Below, piece by piece: positions 1 to 10,609 of a DNA stretch of 64,000 nt; the stretch's first letter is position 1; each line of letters opens with the position of its first letter. Under the pieces are notes generated by a model. The model saw only the letters and a program-made list of their open reading frames with translations, ran no database searches and was not told the origin of the DNA. A program made the translations under genes and the position numbers. This DNA is from Salinivibrio sharmensis (GTDB lineage Bacteria; Pseudomonadota; Gammaproteobacteria; Enterobacterales; Vibrionaceae): NCBI RefSeq assembly GCF_001995985.1, contig NZ_MUFC01000001.1, positions 156,028-220,027 of the forward strand, given 5' to 3'.

Positions 1-694
1 TCAGCATAGACTTGATATGCCCAATTGCCTTAGTTGGGTTAAGCCCCTTTGGACATACACTGACACAGTTCATGATCCCGTGGCAACGGAAGACACTAAA
101 AGCGTCGTCTAGATCAGATAACCGCTCTTCGGTCGCTGTATCACGGCTATCCGCCAACCAGCGATATGCGGCAAGCAAGCCCGCTGGGCCGACAAATTTG
201 TCTGGATTCCACCAAAATGAAGGACATGCGGTACTACAGCATGCACACATGATGCACTCATACAAACCGTCTAATTCAGCACGATCTTCCGGCGCTTGCA
301 GGTTCTCGCGAGAAGGTGGCGTTTCATCGTTCATCAGGTAAGGTTTGACACGCTCATAGTTCTCATAGAACTGCCCCATATCGATAATGAGGTCGCGCAC
401 AACCGGTAAGCCTGGTAATGGACGAATCACAATTTCCGACTTGTCCATCAGCGAGGACAGCGGCGTGATACACGCGAGGCCATTTTTACCGTTCATATTG
501 ACGCCGTCAGAGCCACAGACACCTTCTCGGCACGAGCGGCGGAAAGCCAACGTAGGATCTTGCTCTTTCAGCTGGATGAGCGCATCCAGCAGCATCATGT
601 CAGACCCTTCAGGCACATCCAGCGTGTAGTCTTTCATGTATGGCGCATTGTCCACATCTGGGTTGTAGCGATAGATAGAAAACTTAACATTCAT
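1..694 (-). CDS. sdhB: Succinate dehydrogenase iron-sulfur subunit SdhB, 3' end cut by the window
   Basis: Iron-sulfur subunit of succinate dehydrogenase (complex II), which passes electrons from the SdhA flavin to the membrane quinone site in the TCA cycle. The reading frame starts at ATG 694 (MNVKFSIYRYNPD) and stays open for 231 codons to the window edge, ending ...IGHIKSML; E. coli SdhB is 238 residues, so only a few codons and the stop are missing. The 2Fe-2S motif RRSCREGVCGSDGVN is visible near 525-540, and the later ferredoxin-type cysteines lie near 230-250. It is the last gene of the sdhCDAB operon, 14 bp after sdhA. Identification is secure. Confidence 0.97.
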   Translation of the reverse strand, partial: MNVKFSIYRYNPDVDNAPYMKDYTLDVPEGSDMMLLDALIQLKEQDPTLAFRRSCREGVCGSDGVNMNGKNGLACITPLSSLMDKSEIVIRPLPGLPVVRDLIIDMGQFYENYERVKPYLMNDETPPSRENLQAPEDRAELDGLYECIMCACCSTACPSFWWNPDKFVGPAGLLAAYRWLADSRDTATEERLSDLDDAFSVFRCHGIMNCVSVCPKGLNPTKAIGHIKSML

Positions 695-708
695 CGTTCT
701 CGACCCCC

Positions 709-2475
709 TTAGTAACTGCGGACTTTCGGTGGGAAAGCCTCACGGTGCACTGGCGCCATATTGACGTCGCGCTTCGACATAGCTTCGGTTTCTGGGTTAT
801 AGATGGAGTGGCATAGCCAGTTCTCATCATCGCGATCTTGATAGTCGAAACGCGCATGTGCGCCACGGCTTTCAGTACGATAATGGGCTGACACCGCTGT
901 TGAGTACGCGGTTTCCATCAAATTCTCCAGCTCCAAACATTCGACGCGCTGGGTGTTGAACTCGGTTGACGTGTCATCAAGACGCGCCGACTTGAGTCGC
1001 TCACGAATTTCCTTCAGCTCTTTCAGCCCTTTTTCCATGGCCTCGCCTTCTCGGAACACGGAGAAGTTTTCTTGCATACAAGCTTGCAAGTCTTTGCGGA
1101 TCTCAACCGGATCTTCACCCTGTTGAGTGCTATTCCAACGATTAACACGCGCCAGGGACGCCTCGATGTCTGACTCACTCGCATCGCGCGCTTCTACTTG
1201 TGCGGCGAGTGTCTCCCCGAGATGAAGGCCAGTCGCGCGGCCAAAGACAACCAAGTCGAGCAGTGAGTTGCCGCCCAAGCGGTTCGCACCATGCACAGAC
1301 ACGCTGGCAATCTCGCCACAGGCAAACAAACCTTGTACTTCAATGTCATTGCCGAGCGGGTCTTGCTTGATTGCTTGGCCAGACACTTGTGTTGGAATGC
1401 CTCCCATCATGTAGTGACAGGTTGGGATTACCGGAATCGGCTCTTTGATAGGATCAACATGCGCAAAGGTGCGAGACAAGTCGAGAATGCCGGGAAGACG
1501 AGACTCAAGCACGTCTTTACCCAAGTGATCCAGCTTGAGCTTCAGGTGCGGTCCCCATGGCCCATCACAACCACGCCCTTCTCGAATTTCGATCATCATC
1601 GAGCGCGCCACAACGTCACGACCTGCGAGGTCTTTAACATTAGGCGCATAACGTTCCATAAAACGCTCGCCATCTTTATTGAGCAAGTAACCGCCTTCAC
1701 CGCGGCAACCTTCTGTCACCAATACACCCGCGCCTGCAATGCCGGTTGGGTGAAATTGCCACATTTCCATGTCTTGCATGGGCACGCCCGCGCGCAGCGC
1801 CATACCCACGCCATCACCGGTATTGATGTGCGCATTGGTGGTTGACTGATAGATACGACCTGCTCCCCCTGTCGCCAACACGGTTGCTTTGGATTTGAAG
1901 TAGCAAATCTCGCCCGTTTCCATACACATGGCAGTCGCACCAACAATCACACCGTCTTGGTTTTTCACCAAATCAAGCGCATACCATTCAGAGAAGATGG
2001 TGGTCTTATTTTTAATGTTTTGCTGATACAAGGTGTGCAGCAGTGCGTGCCCGGTTCGGTCAGCTGCCGCCGCGGTGCGTGCAGCTTGCTCGCCACCAAA
2101 CTCTTTAGACTGGCCACCAAACGGACGCTGATAAATGGACCCATTCTCAAACCGAGAAAAAGGTAACCCCATCTTCTCTAGCTCAATCACTGATTGCGGG
2201 CCCGTCTTACACATGTACTCAATGGCGTCTTGGTCACCAATGTAGTCTGACCCTTTTACCGTGTCATACATGTGCCATTGCCAATTGTCTTTGTGCGAGT
2301 TACCCAGTGCTACCGTAATCCCGCCCTGCGCCGACACGGTGTGAGAGCGGGTAGGAAACACTTTCGATAACAGTGCACAGGTTAGTCCCTGCTCTGATAT
2401 TTGCAGCGCGGCACGCATACCTGCACCGCCTGCGCCAATTACAATTGCGTCAAATTCGCGAACTGGAATACTCAC
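709..2475 (-). CDS. sdhA: Succinate dehydrogenase flavoprotein subunit SdhA
   Basis: Catalytic FAD subunit that oxidises succinate to fumarate. The 588-residue protein matches the E. coli length and sequence almost end to end. It has the N-terminal dinucleotide-binding motif ([13 protein letters not shown]), the covalent-FAD histidine in [10 protein letters not shown], the active-site stretch [12 protein letters not shown], and HYMMGGIPT towards the C-terminal half. The start codon is GTG at 2475, directly after the sdhD stop, so the two are likely translationally coupled; a G-rich stretch just upstream can serve as ribosome binding site. Cytoplasmic face of the inner membrane. Confidence 0.98.
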   Translation of the reverse strand: MSIPVREFDAIVIGAGGAGMRAALQISEQGLTCALLSKVFPTRSHTVSAQGGITVALGNSHKDNWQWHMYDTVKGSDYIGDQDAIEYMCKTGPQSVIELEKMGLPFSRFENGSIYQRPFGGQSKEFGGEQAARTAAAADRTGHALLHTLYQQNIKNKTTIFSEWYALDLVKNQDGVIVGATAMCMETGEICYFKSKATVLATGGAGRIYQSTTNAHINTGDGVGMALRAGVPMQDMEMWQFHPTGIAGAGVLVTEGCRGEGGYLLNKDGERFMERYAPNVKDLAGRDVVARSMMIEIREGRGCDGPWGPHLKLKLDHLGKDVLESRLPGILDLSRTFAHVDPIKEPIPVIPTCHYMMGGIPTQVSGQAIKQDPLGNDIEVQGLFACGEIASVSVHGANRLGGNSLLDLVVFGRATGLHLGETLAAQVEARDASESDIEASLARVNRWNSTQQGEDPVEIRKDLQACMQENFSVFREGEAMEKGLKELKEIRERLKSARLDDTSTEFNTQRVECLELENLMETAYSTAVSAHYRTESRGAHARFDYQDRDDENWLCHSIYNPETEAMSKRDVNMAPVHREAFPPKVRSY

Positions 2476-2826
2476 TTACACACCCCACAATACAAAGATA
2501 CCGGCAAAAACGTAGATCAGTAGCACGGCCACAACGCCAAGTTGCAACATGCCACGCAGCAAGGCTGGCTTAATATAGTCAGTCAATACTTGCCACATTC
2601 CGATCCAGCCGTGAATCAGCACGGAGACCAGGGCTAACATGGTAAAGACTTTGGTACTGGTCTGGCCGAAAAACGCTGTCCATGAGGAATACGTAATCTC
2701 AGGGCCAAAAACGGCAAAACCGACCATATAAAGTGTGTAAAGTGTGATAAGAATCGCAGTGGCGCGAATCAGCACATAGTCGTGCACGCCATTGCGCCCG
2801 ACCGATGAGATGTTTTTCGTTACCAT
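2476..2826 (-). CDS. sdhD: Succinate dehydrogenase membrane anchor SdhD
   Basis: Hydrophobic anchor subunit (116 residues) with three predicted membrane helices that, with SdhC, holds haem b and the ubiquinone site. The segment [15 protein letters not shown] carries the histidine expected to ligate haem b and the Asp-Tyr pair that lines the quinone pocket in E. coli. Its start overlaps the end of sdhC by 7 bp and its stop abuts the sdhA start, a tightly packed operon. High similarity to E. coli SdhD throughout ([15 protein letters not shown]). Confidence 0.96.
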   Translation of the reverse strand: MVTKNISSVGRNGVHDYVLIRATAILITLYTLYMVGFAVFGPEITYSSWTAFFGQTSTKVFTMLALVSVLIHGWIGMWQVLTDYIKPALLRGMLQLGVVAVLLIYVFAGIFVLWGV

Positions 2827-3212
2827 ACTAAAACCCCCGCCAACACAGACAACACGCCAGTGATAACAAATGCAACCTGCGCACTTTGCACGCCAGACTC
2901 CAGTTCTTCAAAATAACCCATGTCTTGGATTAAGTGACGGATGCCACCGACAATGTGATAAGCAAGCGCGGTCAAAATGCCCCAAAGGATCAGTTTGACG
3001 AAAAAGCTATCGACAATCGCAGCAGCGGATTGGAATCCATCAGGGGAAGAGAGAGAAAGGCTAAGCAGCCATAGGAGGATGGCGATCGAGACAAAGGTGA
3101 TGACACCTGCCACTCGATGCAATATAGACGCAATCGCTGTTATCGGAAAACGAATCGTCTGGAGGTCGAGGTTTACGGGTCTTGACTTTCTTTCTTTCAC
3201 GATATTGCCCAC
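2820..3212 (-). CDS. sdhC: Succinate dehydrogenase cytochrome b556 subunit SdhC
   Basis: First gene of sdhCDAB: a 130-residue, three-helix membrane subunit that binds haem b together with SdhD. Diagnostic stretches are [23 protein letters not shown] near the N terminus (the Ser and Arg of the quinone site lie here) and [14 protein letters not shown] with the haem-ligand histidine. The predicted start is GTG at 3212 with GGAG a few bases upstream; a second in-frame GTG a few codons later is also possible. Transcription starts in the shared intergenic region with gltA. Confidence 0.95.
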   Translation of the reverse strand: MGNIVKERKSRPVNLDLQTIRFPITAIASILHRVAGVITFVSIAILLWLLSLSLSSPDGFQSAAAIVDSFFVKLILWGILTALAYHIVGGIRHLIQDMGYFEELESGVQSAQVAFVITGVLSVLAGVLVW

Positions 3213-3611
3213 TCAGCTCCATTGAGCATTTATAGTTATTACACTCTCTGAACCTCAGTACTCAAAGCGTAGAACCTGCAACATCTGCGTAACGCGCTTC
3301 ATGTACCTTATTGCTTATAACTGCAATTCTTGGCGAATGGATCACGTCAGTTAGGAAAGGTGTTTGAGCCCCTAAACGCCCTAGGATACTGATTTGCCCA
3401 GAGACCTCGGAAAAGTATACGTGGCGTAACAGACAATTACAAACGCACAAAATTGACCGGAATCTCACAACAGATATTTAACGCGCATTGCAAATAAGTT
3501 ATTAACTGACGCACACATCGATAGGTTAAAAATTGACATCATTAGGGTCGATCGGTACAACGGTCGAGTCCGTATCCTGGATGGGATTATAAAATAACAA
3601 AGGAGATTGTT
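3213..3611. promoter_or_regulatory. Divergent sdhC-gltA intergenic region
   Basis: About 400 bp without a credible gene, lying between the divergent starts of sdhC (minus) and gltA (plus). In E. coli the matching region holds the promoters of both units and is controlled by ArcA and CRP. Here I see AT-rich patches (3475-3540) suitable for promoters, but no operator clear enough to name by eye. Confidence 0.6.
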
Positions 3612-4901
3612 ATGGCAGAGAAGAAAGCTACCCTACACATTGAAGGGAAAGCACCAATCGAACTGCCGATTATCGAGGGCACCGTCGGTCCAGAAGTCAT
3701 TGATGTGCGCCAGCTGGTGAACGAAGGGTATTTCACCTTCGATCCCGGTTTTGTCGCAACGGGTTCATGCAATTCGCAAATCACCTACATCGATGGCGCA
3801 GCTGGCGTATTGCTGCACCGAGGTTACCCGATAGATCAACTTGCCAATAACGCTGATTATTTAGAAGTCTGTTATATCCTGCTCTACGGTGAAGTCCCGA
3901 CGACGAAGCAATATGATGAGTTTCGCTCAATGATCGTGCGCCACACCATGGTGCATGAGCAAATTGCGAGTTTCTTCCACGGCTTCCGTCGTGACGCTCA
4001 CCCAATGGCTGTTATGGTTGGGGTTGTAGGTGCCTTGGCCGCGTTTTATCACGATTCTCTCGACATCAACAACGACCAGCACCGTGAAATCACGGCGTTC
4101 CGTCTGTTATCGAAAATGCCGACACTGGCTGCAATGTGTTACAAATACTCGATCGGACAGCCATTTATCTACCCTCGTAATGATCTTGATTACGCGGAAA
4201 ACTTCCTTCATATGATGTTCGCCACCCCGTGTGAAGAATATGAAGTGAACCCCGTGGTCGCGCGCGCAATGGATAAGATCTTTACCCTGCATGCAGACCA
4301 TGAACAAAACGCATCGACATCAACGGTACGTCTGGCGGGCTCTTCAGGTGCTAACCCATTTGCTTGTATTGCGGCAGGGATCGCCTCGTTATGGGGACCT
4401 GCACACGGTGGTGCGAACGAAGCGTGCTTGCGCATGTTTGAGCAAATTGGGCATGTGGATAACATCCCTGAGTATATTGCTCGCGCCAAAGACAAAGACG
4501 ATCCGTTCCGTCTGATGGGCTTTGGTCATCGTGTCTACAAGAACTATGACCCTCGTGCGACAGTAATGCGTGAAGCCTGCCATGAAGTGCTTAACGAGTT
4601 ACAAATCCAAGACCCATTACTTGATGTGGCGATGGAGCTGGAGCGCATCGCATTGTCAGACGATTACTTTATCGATAAGAAACTTTATCCGAACGTTGAT
4701 TTCTATTCAGGCATTATCCTGAAAGCGATCGGGATTCCTACGTCGATGTTTACAGTGATCTTCGCGATGTCTCGTACCATTGGTTGGATAGCTCACTGGA
4801 ATGAGATGCATACCGACCCACACAAGCGTATTGGGCGTCCGCGTCAGCTTTACACCGGGTATACACAACGCGAATTTACCCCAATGGACAAGCGCAGTTA
4901 A
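3612..4901 (+). CDS. gltA: Type II citrate synthase
   Basis: Condenses acetyl-CoA and oxaloacetate to citrate, the entry step of the TCA cycle. The 429-residue protein has the length and motifs of the hexameric, NADH-inhibited Gram-negative form: active-site regions [28 protein letters not shown] and [14 protein letters not shown], and the catalytic Asp in NVDFYSGI. A strong AAGGAG ribosome binding site precedes ATG 3612. Divergent from sdhCDAB, as in enterobacteria, so the two TCA units share a control region. Confidence 0.98.
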   Translation: MAEKKATLHIEGKAPIELPIIEGTVGPEVIDVRQLVNEGYFTFDPGFVATGSCNSQITYIDGAAGVLLHRGYPIDQLANNADYLEVCYILLYGEVPTTKQYDEFRSMIVRHTMVHEQIASFFHGFRRDAHPMAVMVGVVGALAAFYHDSLDINNDQHREITAFRLLSKMPTLAAMCYKYSIGQPFIYPRNDLDYAENFLHMMFATPCEEYEVNPVVARAMDKIFTLHADHEQNASTSTVRLAGSSGANPFACIAAGIASLWGPAHGGANEACLRMFEQIGHVDNIPEYIARAKDKDDPFRLMGFGHRVYKNYDPRATVMREACHEVLNELQIQDPLLDVAMELERIALSDDYFIDKKLYPNVDFYSGIILKAIGIPTSMFTVIFAMSRTIGWIAHWNEMHTDPHKRIGRPRQLYTGYTQREFTPMDKRS

Positions 4902-4920
4902 GCCGCAAATGTCATACAAC

Positions 4921-4948
4921 AAAGCCGCCAACAGGCGGCTTTTTGTTT
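4921..4948 (+). terminator. Intrinsic terminator of gltA
   Basis: Inverted repeat AGCCGCC-aaca-GGCGGCT followed by TTTTGTTT, 20 bp after the gltA stop. Confidence 0.85.
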
Positions 4949-5014
4949 ATCATCGGCAGTTTATCAGATTGCTGCGCCTGTATTTCTATCGCACTTAGCC
5001 TCAACGCCTAGGCG

Positions 5015-5773
5015 TCATGCTGGATTGTCGATATCAATAAAGTGCACATTCAAACCATGCTGCTGAGCAAGCCACTCCCCTAGCGCTTCCACGCCATAAC
5101 GCTCTGTAGCGTGATGCCCTGCCGCGATATAATGCACACCCTGCTCGCGCGCCGAAAAGGTCGTGCGCTCAGAAATCTCACCCGACAGATACGCATCCAT
5201 CCCTTGTGAAGCGGCCAAGTCGATAAAATCTTGCGCGCCACCGGTACACAGACCGACGGTTTCAATCCGCTTTTGTTGCCCACCGTCAATCACAAGGGGC
5301 GCCCGGTTAAGCACCGTAGCCACTTGTTGCTCAAACTGTGCCAACGTCATGGGTGTTGAAAGCTTTCCATAAACAGGAATCGAGACAGGGTTGTCAGGCT
5401 CCAGTCCTCCTAGCAGCTCAATGCCTAAACGTTTGGCAAGCTGCGCGTTGTTACCCAGCGTCGGGTGAATATCCAAAGGCAAGTGATAACCGTATAGATT
5501 GATGCCATGTTCAATCAACATCTTGATACGTTGGTACTTCATGCCGCGAATTTGCTGTGGTTCGCCGCGCCAGAAGTAACCATGGTGCACCAAGATGGCA
5601 TCCGCGTTCTGCTCAATCGCTGCATCAATCAAATCTTGACAGGCCGTCACCCCGGTGACGATCGTTTTTATCTCATCACGTCCTTGCACCTGTAGACCAT
5701 TCGGACTGTAGTCTTTGATGCTATCCGGTTTTAGTTCGGCGTTGAGCAATGCTTCCAGTTCAAAGTTATTCAT
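5015..5773 (-). CDS. ybgI: Nif3-like dinuclear metal-centre protein (YbgI family)
   Basis: NIF3/YbgI family, a hexameric toroid with a two-metal site per subunit; GTP cyclohydrolase-like and radiation-related roles have been proposed but no physiological role is settled. Metal-ligand motifs are visible: VHHGYFW (about residue 63), LDIHPTLGNN, and the C-terminal AAGHHATERYGVEAL. I place the start at ATG 5773 (MNNFELEALL, 252 residues) because it aligns with the E. coli start. The frame extends upstream to a TTG at 5821, but that extension has no counterpart in the family. Convergent with gltA. Confidence 0.93.
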   Translation of the reverse strand: MNNFELEALLNAELKPDSIKDYSPNGLQVQGRDEIKTIVTGVTACQDLIDAAIEQNADAILVHHGYFWRGEPQQIRGMKYQRIKMLIEHGINLYGYHLPLDIHPTLGNNAQLAKRLGIELLGGLEPDNPVSIPVYGKLSTPMTLAQFEQQVATVLNRAPLVIDGGQQKRIETVGLCTGGAQDFIDLAASQGMDAYLSGEISERTTFSAREQGVHYIAAGHHATERYGVEALGEWLAQQHGLNVHFIDIDNPA

Positions 5774-5830
5774 AGCATTCACATTCACTTGCGAGACAAT
5801 GGCAACAGTGTAACCTGACAAGCAAACATA

Positions 5831-5860
5831 AAAAAAGCGGTGAGACCGAGTCTCACCGCT
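5831..5860 (-). terminator. Intrinsic terminator downstream of the ybfA-like gene
   Basis: Ten-base perfect stem AGCGGTGAGA / TCTCACCGCT with a 5-nt loop. Read on the minus strand it is followed by a run of seven T. It ends the short ybfA-like transcript before the Nif3 gene, which therefore needs its own promoter. Confidence 0.85.
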
Positions 5861-5914
5861 TACTGAATATCACGTATTTTTCTACGGACGTGTGGGTCAC
5901 TAACCGGTTACGAA

Positions 5915-6112
5915 TTAGAAAAACCCGCCGGCTTTTTCAGATTCAGCCAACCAGACTGGCTTGGTGCTGTCTTTAAGCCAGACTTGATGTAAGTGGCTAT
6001 ATACACGCGAGGCCATGGGCGGCACAATCAGTGTTGGCAGGCAAGTGATGCCCGCGATCACAACCGCGCAGCGGCGCAACACAACACGGGTTCTATCGAA
6101 CGGAGTATACAT
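5915..6112 (-). CDS. ybfA: YbfA-like DUF2517 small protein
   Basis: A 65-residue protein closely resembling E. coli YbfA (DUF2517): LRRCAVVIAGITCLPTLIV is followed by RVYSHLHQVWLKDSTKPVWL and an acidic tail ending GGFF. One hydrophobic segment suggests a single membrane span; the function of the family is unknown. ATG 6112 (MYTPFDRTRV) is preferred over the in-frame GTG at 6124 because a GAGG sits 6 nt upstream of it. Monocistronic, with its own terminator. Confidence 0.85.
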   Translation of the reverse strand: MYTPFDRTRVVLRRCAVVIAGITCLPTLIVPPMASRVYSHLHQVWLKDSTKPVWLAESEKAGGFF

Positions 6113-6259
6113 AATCAACCTCACTCATCTGACCAGTTTGCTAGTATGAGCGTAGTGTATCATCTGTTTTGTTTTTTTACTACATTATTGGTGATTTTTT
6201 ACTCAAAAACCACCAATGGCAGCCTTAACAAGCCTTTAACAAGGTAATAAAATTACATC

Positions 6260-7066
6260 ATGAATGACGCCTATCCGCTATTTAGCAACCAAGCTCAAAT
6301 CACTGCCGACTTTAGCTGGTTGCAAAATCAGTTCTCACTACTCAGCGATAAGCATTTCCCGATTGTGCCTCATCATCTTTGGCAACCCACATTACTGCCA
6401 TCTCCCACGCCCTATACAGGACCGAAGCGTATCGGCTTTTACTATCAGTGGCTGCTCACTCAGCTCATTGATTGTCACCCGCATTTGGCGCTGGAAGCTG
6501 AGGAAATCCAGATTAATGAAGGCGGCAAAACGCGAGGCGCCATCGACTTTTTAGTCAGTTATCAGGGGCAACTAGAACACTGGGAGGTGGCGGTAAAATT
6601 CTACCTCGCCTTTGACAACCGCTGGTTAGGCCCAAACGCTAAGGATGCGCTTGATATCAAAGTGGCGCGGATGCTTAACCACCAATTGGCGCTATCCAGC
6701 CACCCAAGCTTTTGTCAGCAATACCCGCACTGGCAACCGAATAAGAAACGTCTGATGGTGCAAGGAAGATTGTACCGCCATTATCACAGCGAGCGGCTCC
6801 TACCAGAGTGGCCACCCGTCAATCATGACAGCATTGGGGGATGGTGGTGTTGGCCAGATGCATTACCAACAGACAGGGAGTTTGCCGTATTGGCACGCGA
6901 CCAGTGGTTGTCACTGCCCGCTTTCGCTGACTTGCCCAAGCTAGAACGCGCATCACTCGAGGGGCTATCTCGGACCTGTCACTTGTTAGATGACTCACTC
7001 ACCCCTTGGTTCGTGGTACCCAGCGACTGGCCAGAGACGATACCCGCCTTACCCGCTTTGAAATAA
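6260..7066 (+). CDS. DUF1853 family protein
   Basis: A 268-residue protein of the DUF1853 family. The stretch EAEEIQINEGGKTRGAIDFLV...HWEVAVKFYLAF followed by GPNAKDALDIKVARMLNHQ (residues about 76-145) resembles the core of PD-(D/E)xK nuclease-like folds: an acidic residue after a Gly-rich turn, then E-x-A-V-K. That comparison is an inference; no activity is established for the family as far as I know. No signal peptide. Standalone gene ending in a bidirectional terminator shared with pgm. Confidence 0.85.
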   Translation: MNDAYPLFSNQAQITADFSWLQNQFSLLSDKHFPIVPHHLWQPTLLPSPTPYTGPKRIGFYYQWLLTQLIDCHPHLALEAEEIQINEGGKTRGAIDFLVSYQGQLEHWEVAVKFYLAFDNRWLGPNAKDALDIKVARMLNHQLALSSHPSFCQQYPHWQPNKKRLMVQGRLYRHYHSERLLPEWPPVNHDSIGGWWCWPDALPTDREFAVLARDQWLSLPAFADLPKLERASLEGLSRTCHLLDDSLTPWFVVPSDWPETIPALPALK

Positions 7067-7100
7067 AAAAACGCGCACATTGTCTGTACGCGTTTTTAAC
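7064..7100. terminator. Bidirectional terminator between the DUF1853 gene and pgm
   Basis: Inverted repeat AAAAACGCG ... CGCGTTTTT with a 14-nt centre. There is a T-run on each strand, so it serves both convergent genes. Confidence 0.8.
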
Positions 7101-7122
7101 TACAGCGTCACGACGAAACGCG

Positions 7123-8769
7123 CTAAACGCCTTGAGCGTTGAACACGCGGTCAACAATTTGTTGCGCTTCTTGTTCAATCAAACGCAAGTGCTCATCACC
7201 TTTAAAGCTTTCACAGTAGATTTTATAGATATCTTCTGTCCCGGAGGGGCGCGCCGCGAACCAGCCAAATTCAGTGACCACTTTCAAACCGCCGATGGCA
7301 GCGCCGTTACCCGGTGCGTGGGTCAGTTTGGCGGTGATGGTATCGCCCGCCAAGCTCTCTGCCGTCACCATCTCGGGGCTGAGCTGGCTCAATACCTTCT
7401 TTTGCGCTGCATTGGCAACCGCTTGTAATCGGTTATACGACGGATCACCATGCTTGTGGGCAAGCTTTTGATAGTACGCCTGCGGCGTCAGCCCCGTTAC
7501 TGCCAAGATCTCAGCCGCCAATAAGCAAAGAATGATGCCATCTTTGTCAGTTGACCAAGGTTTACCATCAAATGTTAAAAATGAAGCACCGGCACTTTCT
7601 TCCCCGCCAAAGCCAAGAGTGCCCTCACTCAAGCCGGGCACAAACCATTTAAAACCGACGGGCACTTCAACCAGTGGGCGAGCGAGGTCGCCAACCACCT
7701 TATCAATGATCGCACTGGACACCAGTGTCTTACCCACGCCTAAATCGGCTGACCATTGCGGACGGTGACGGAATAAATAATCAATGCACACTGCTAAATA
7801 GTGATTCGGGTTCATCAAGCCAGCCGGGGTCACTATGCCGTGGCGATCAAAATCTGGATCATTACCAAATGCCAAATCATATTCATCTTTGTACGCCAGT
7901 AGTCCAGCCATTGCGTATGCTGACGAGCAATCCATACGAATCACGCCATCACCATCGCGAGGCATAAAGCCAAAGGTTGGGTCGACATGGTCATTAATCA
8001 GGGTAATATCGAGTTGATAATGCGCGGCAATTTGCTGCCAATAGCGGATCCCTGCGCCCCCCAAAGGGTCGACGGCAAGTTTTAAACCCGCTTTTTGAAT
8101 AGCGTCGATATCAACAACCTTGGCCAGCCCAGAGACATATGGCGTCACAAGATCTTGCTCTTGGTAATAGTCACTGTGCATTGCCGCATCAATCTCCACG
8201 CGTTTAACGCCGACGAGATGGGTTTCAATATAGTGATTCGCTCGCGTTTCTATTGCTTTTGTGATTTCGCCTTCGGCGGGTCCACCATGGGGCGGGTTGT
8301 ATTTGATGCCTCCATCTTGCGGTGGGTTGTGCGAGGGAGTAATGACAATCCCGTCCGCTTGCTCAGCATGATCACGGTTATAAGCCAGTATTTGTTGGGA
8401 AATACCCGGCGTTGGCGTATAACCCTGATCGACTTGCGCAACAACCTGTACCTGATTGGCCGTCAATACTTCAACCACGGCACCGAAGGCGGGTTCGGAA
8501 AGCGCATGAGTGTCTTTTCCCACAAAGACAGGGCCCGAAATACCGCGCGCGCTGCGCTCATCACAAATTGCTTGTGCAATGGCCAGAATATGATCGCGGT
8601 TAAACGTGGTGTTCAACGCGCTTCCACGATGGCCTGACGTCCCAAACGCAACGCGTTGCGAGGCCTGACCTGGACGTGGTTGAGTCTGGAAAAAACGCGT
8701 CACAAGCGCCGGAATATCACACAAGTCTTGCGGATGCGCGCGCTGTCCGGCTTGAGGATGCACTGCCAT
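7123..8769 (-). CDS. pgm: Phosphoglucomutase (alpha-D-glucose phosphate-specific)
   Basis: Interconverts glucose 1-phosphate and glucose 6-phosphate. At 548 residues it matches E. coli Pgm (546). Motifs: FGTSGHRG near residue 43, the phosphoserine loop [11 protein letters not shown], the Mg-binding [10 protein letters not shown], the sugar loop [10 protein letters not shown], and the C-terminal phosphate-binding [15 protein letters not shown] 8769 has an AGAAGAG ribosome site upstream. It follows seqA by 28 bp on the same strand, the same seqA-pgm operon as in E. coli. Confidence 0.98.
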   Translation of the reverse strand: MAVHPQAGQRAHPQDLCDIPALVTRFFQTQPRPGQASQRVAFGTSGHRGSALNTTFNRDHILAIAQAICDERSARGISGPVFVGKDTHALSEPAFGAVVEVLTANQVQVVAQVDQGYTPTPGISQQILAYNRDHAEQADGIVITPSHNPPQDGGIKYNPPHGGPAEGEITKAIETRANHYIETHLVGVKRVEIDAAMHSDYYQEQDLVTPYVSGLAKVVDIDAIQKAGLKLAVDPLGGAGIRYWQQIAAHYQLDITLINDHVDPTFGFMPRDGDGVIRMDCSSAYAMAGLLAYKDEYDLAFGNDPDFDRHGIVTPAGLMNPNHYLAVCIDYLFRHRPQWSADLGVGKTLVSSAIIDKVVGDLARPLVEVPVGFKWFVPGLSEGTLGFGGEESAGASFLTFDGKPWSTDKDGIILCLLAAEILAVTGLTPQAYYQKLAHKHGDPSYNRLQAVANAAQKKVLSQLSPEMVTAESLAGDTITAKLTHAPGNGAAIGGLKVVTEFGWFAARPSGTEDIYKIYCESFKGDEHLRLIEQEAQQIVDRVFNAQGV

Positions 8770-8797
8770 AATTCTCTTCTCCCATGAGTGGCATAGA

Positions 8798-9343
8798 TTA
8801 AATCGCGTTCACAACCTTCTCAGTCAAATCACTCGGGAACTGCATTTTTTCCATAAGCTGTTCCACCATCTGACGCTTACGGCCAGTATTCGTGTTGGTG
8901 ATGACCCAAAAAGGAGTGTCTGGTATCTGCTTGGGTTTGGTGGTTTTGCCGCTTTCTAATAAGGTTTGTGGATTATCGGCAAAATACAGACGGGTACGCC
9001 CTTTTAGCGCCATCCCATCCGCGAATCCTTGTTGGTCAACACGGTATAAGGAGGTGAGGATCAGCATAAAACGACCAATCGCTCGCTCTTGAGCCGCAAA
9101 CTCATCTGAAATCAATAACGTTCGCATCGCTTTGACACGATCAACGGACGCACTGCGCCCAGCGTCTTTACTGACAACAATACCGCTAGAACGAGAGGGC
9201 GTCGTCGGCGCAGCCTGAGTTGGCTGCGGTGCCGAGTCCGACAGCAGTAAGCGACGCAAGATGTCTGATGCGCTTTCGCCAATATGCTGAGTTTGGCTGG
9301 CAATATACCGGTATAGATCGTCGTCAACCTCTATCGTCTTCAT
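8798..9343 (-). CDS. seqA: Replication initiation negative regulator SeqA
   Basis: Binds hemimethylated GATC sites and sequesters oriC after initiation. The 181-residue protein has the short N-terminal oligomerisation domain ([33 protein letters not shown]), a variable linker about residues 35-65, and the C-terminal DNA-binding domain with [21 protein letters not shown]. Its presence points to a Dam-methylating gammaproteobacterium. Upstream gene of seqA-pgm; divergent from ybfF. Confidence 0.98.
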   Translation of the reverse strand: MKTIEVDDDLYRYIASQTQHIGESASDILRRLLLSDSAPQPTQAAPTTPSRSSGIVVSKDAGRSASVDRVKAMRTLLISDEFAAQERAIGRFMLILTSLYRVDQQGFADGMALKGRTRLYFADNPQTLLESGKTTKPKQIPDTPFWVITNTNTGRKRQMVEQLMEKMQFPSDLTEKVVNAI

Positions 9344-9442
9344 TGTTTTTCATCGCGTCCTGTTTATCGTTTAACGGGGCGATTATACAGAGATAGATCG
9401 GTATACTCTACGTTAAAGCCAGTAATCTGAGAGAAAAGCAAC

Positions 9443-10216
9443 GTGTTGTTCAACGGAAAGTCTCGCGGTGAGGGCTCACCGCTCGTATTGATCCACGGTT
9501 TATTCGGTGATCTCGACAATTTAGGCGGGCTAGCAAAGACACTGGCCGATCATTTTTGTGTCTATCAAATTGATCTACCTAACCATGGTCGCTCCTATCA
9601 TACAGAGAGCACAGATTATCAAAGCCAGTCCGATGCCGTGGTCGCATGGATGGATGGACAACAGCTTGAGTCAGCCATCATCGTCGGTCACTCAATGGGC
9701 GGCAAAGTGGCCATGGCCGTCGCTCAACGTTTCCCTGAGCGTGTGGAACAATTAGTGGTGATGGATATTGCCCCAGTCGATTATCAAGTTAGTCGCCACG
9801 ACAATGTTTTCAAGGCATTACATCAAACGCAAAGGGTAACACTGAAAAGCCGTCAGCAAGCGCAAACCATCATGAATGAATCGATCGAAAATCCAGGCGT
9901 GAGCCAATTTTTATTGAAATCACTCTATAAAACCGATCACGGTCACTACGCCTGGCGCTTCAATATTGATAATCTTTATCACGGCTATCGTGACATCATG
10001 GGATGGACAGAGTTTGGCCAGTATTCGGGCCCAACTCTGTTTGTCAAAGGGCAGAATTCTGAATACATTCTGCCAGACCACCGCGAGGCCATTGTCGCTC
10101 AGTTTCCTCATTCAAAAGCGCATATGGTGGCAGGCACGGGTCATTGGCTACATGCTGAAAAACCGGCGGTGGTTGCCAGCGTCATAGAACGTTTTTTAAT
10201 GCCGAGCGAGCGTTAA
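9443..10216 (+). CDS. ybfF: Alpha/beta-hydrolase esterase YbfF
   Basis: Cytoplasmic acyl esterase of the alpha/beta-hydrolase fold, 257 residues. Oxyanion region LVLIHGLFGDLDNLG, nucleophile elbow VGHSMGGKVAM (Ser about residue 92), and the C-terminal catalytic His in AGTGHWLHAEKP. E. coli YbfF cleaves short acyl and acyl-CoA esters in vitro; the natural substrate is unclear. Translation begins at GTG 9443 or the next codon TTG, after GAGAG. Divergent from seqA, as in E. coli. Confidence 0.93.
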   Translation: MLFNGKSRGEGSPLVLIHGLFGDLDNLGGLAKTLADHFCVYQIDLPNHGRSYHTESTDYQSQSDAVVAWMDGQQLESAIIVGHSMGGKVAMAVAQRFPERVEQLVVMDIAPVDYQVSRHDNVFKALHQTQRVTLKSRQQAQTIMNESIENPGVSQFLLKSLYKTDHGHYAWRFNIDNLYHGYRDIMGWTEFGQYSGPTLFVKGQNSEYILPDHREAIVAQFPHSKAHMVAGTGHWLHAEKPAVVASVIERFLMPSER

Positions 10217-10276
10217 CAGTTAAGTGACCCTTGTGATATATTGCGCCGCATAAGTCGGTGCTCAATGGAGGCACGC

Positions 10277-10498
10277 ATGCTTTACGAGCACTTTCAATTG
10301 CTCGAGAAAATAGGTCTAGATCTCGTCTTCGCCGCGATTTTCTTTTTTATCGGCATGGCAATTAAAGACGTGTTACGTGAGGGCAATGTGCCAGTATTCG
10401 GCCGACGGATCGTCTGGTTTGTGCTCACACTAGGCTGTGTCGGCTTTATCGTAAAAGGTGTGATTCAGTTAGTTTGGGAAGGGGTCGGCATCGGCTAA
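10277..10498 (+). CDS. DUF2788 small membrane protein
   Basis: A 73-residue protein (MLYEHFQLLEKIGLDL...) with two predicted membrane helices: about residues 13-32 (LVFAAIFFFIGMAI) and 48-66. This matches DUF2788, found between ybfF and fldA in Vibrionaceae; function unknown. The start at ATG 10277 is fixed by a GGAGG five bases upstream; the ATG at 10265 and a TTG at 10241 in the same frame lack such a site. Confidence 0.82.
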   Translation: MLYEHFQLLEKIGLDLVFAAIFFFIGMAIKDVLREGNVPVFGRRIVWFVLTLGCVGFIVKGVIQLVWEGVGIG

Positions 10499-10535
10499 CC
10501 CTAGCACTGAAGTCACTGGTTAATCATATAGGTTT

Positions 10536-10554
10536 GAAAAAGCGACGCTTTTTC
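10536..10554 (+). terminator. Short hairpin after the DUF2788 gene
   Basis: GAAAAAGC-gac-GCTTTTTC followed by TTTAAT. It could be a weak intrinsic terminator separating the DUF2788 gene from fldA. Confidence 0.5.
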
Positions 10555-10609
10555 TTTAATTCGAGTTAGTTGCAAACAGCAACCCACTGACAAAACGGGT
10601 GTTTTTTAT

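Noticed and set aside
3262..3468. 68-codon minus-strand frame between sdhC and gltA
   Set aside because: No ribosome site and no family resemblance, and it lies across the expected divergent promoter region.
5774..5821. N-terminal extension of the Nif3 protein from TTG
   Set aside because: Family members start at MNN-like sequence; the extension has no homology and no better ribosome site.
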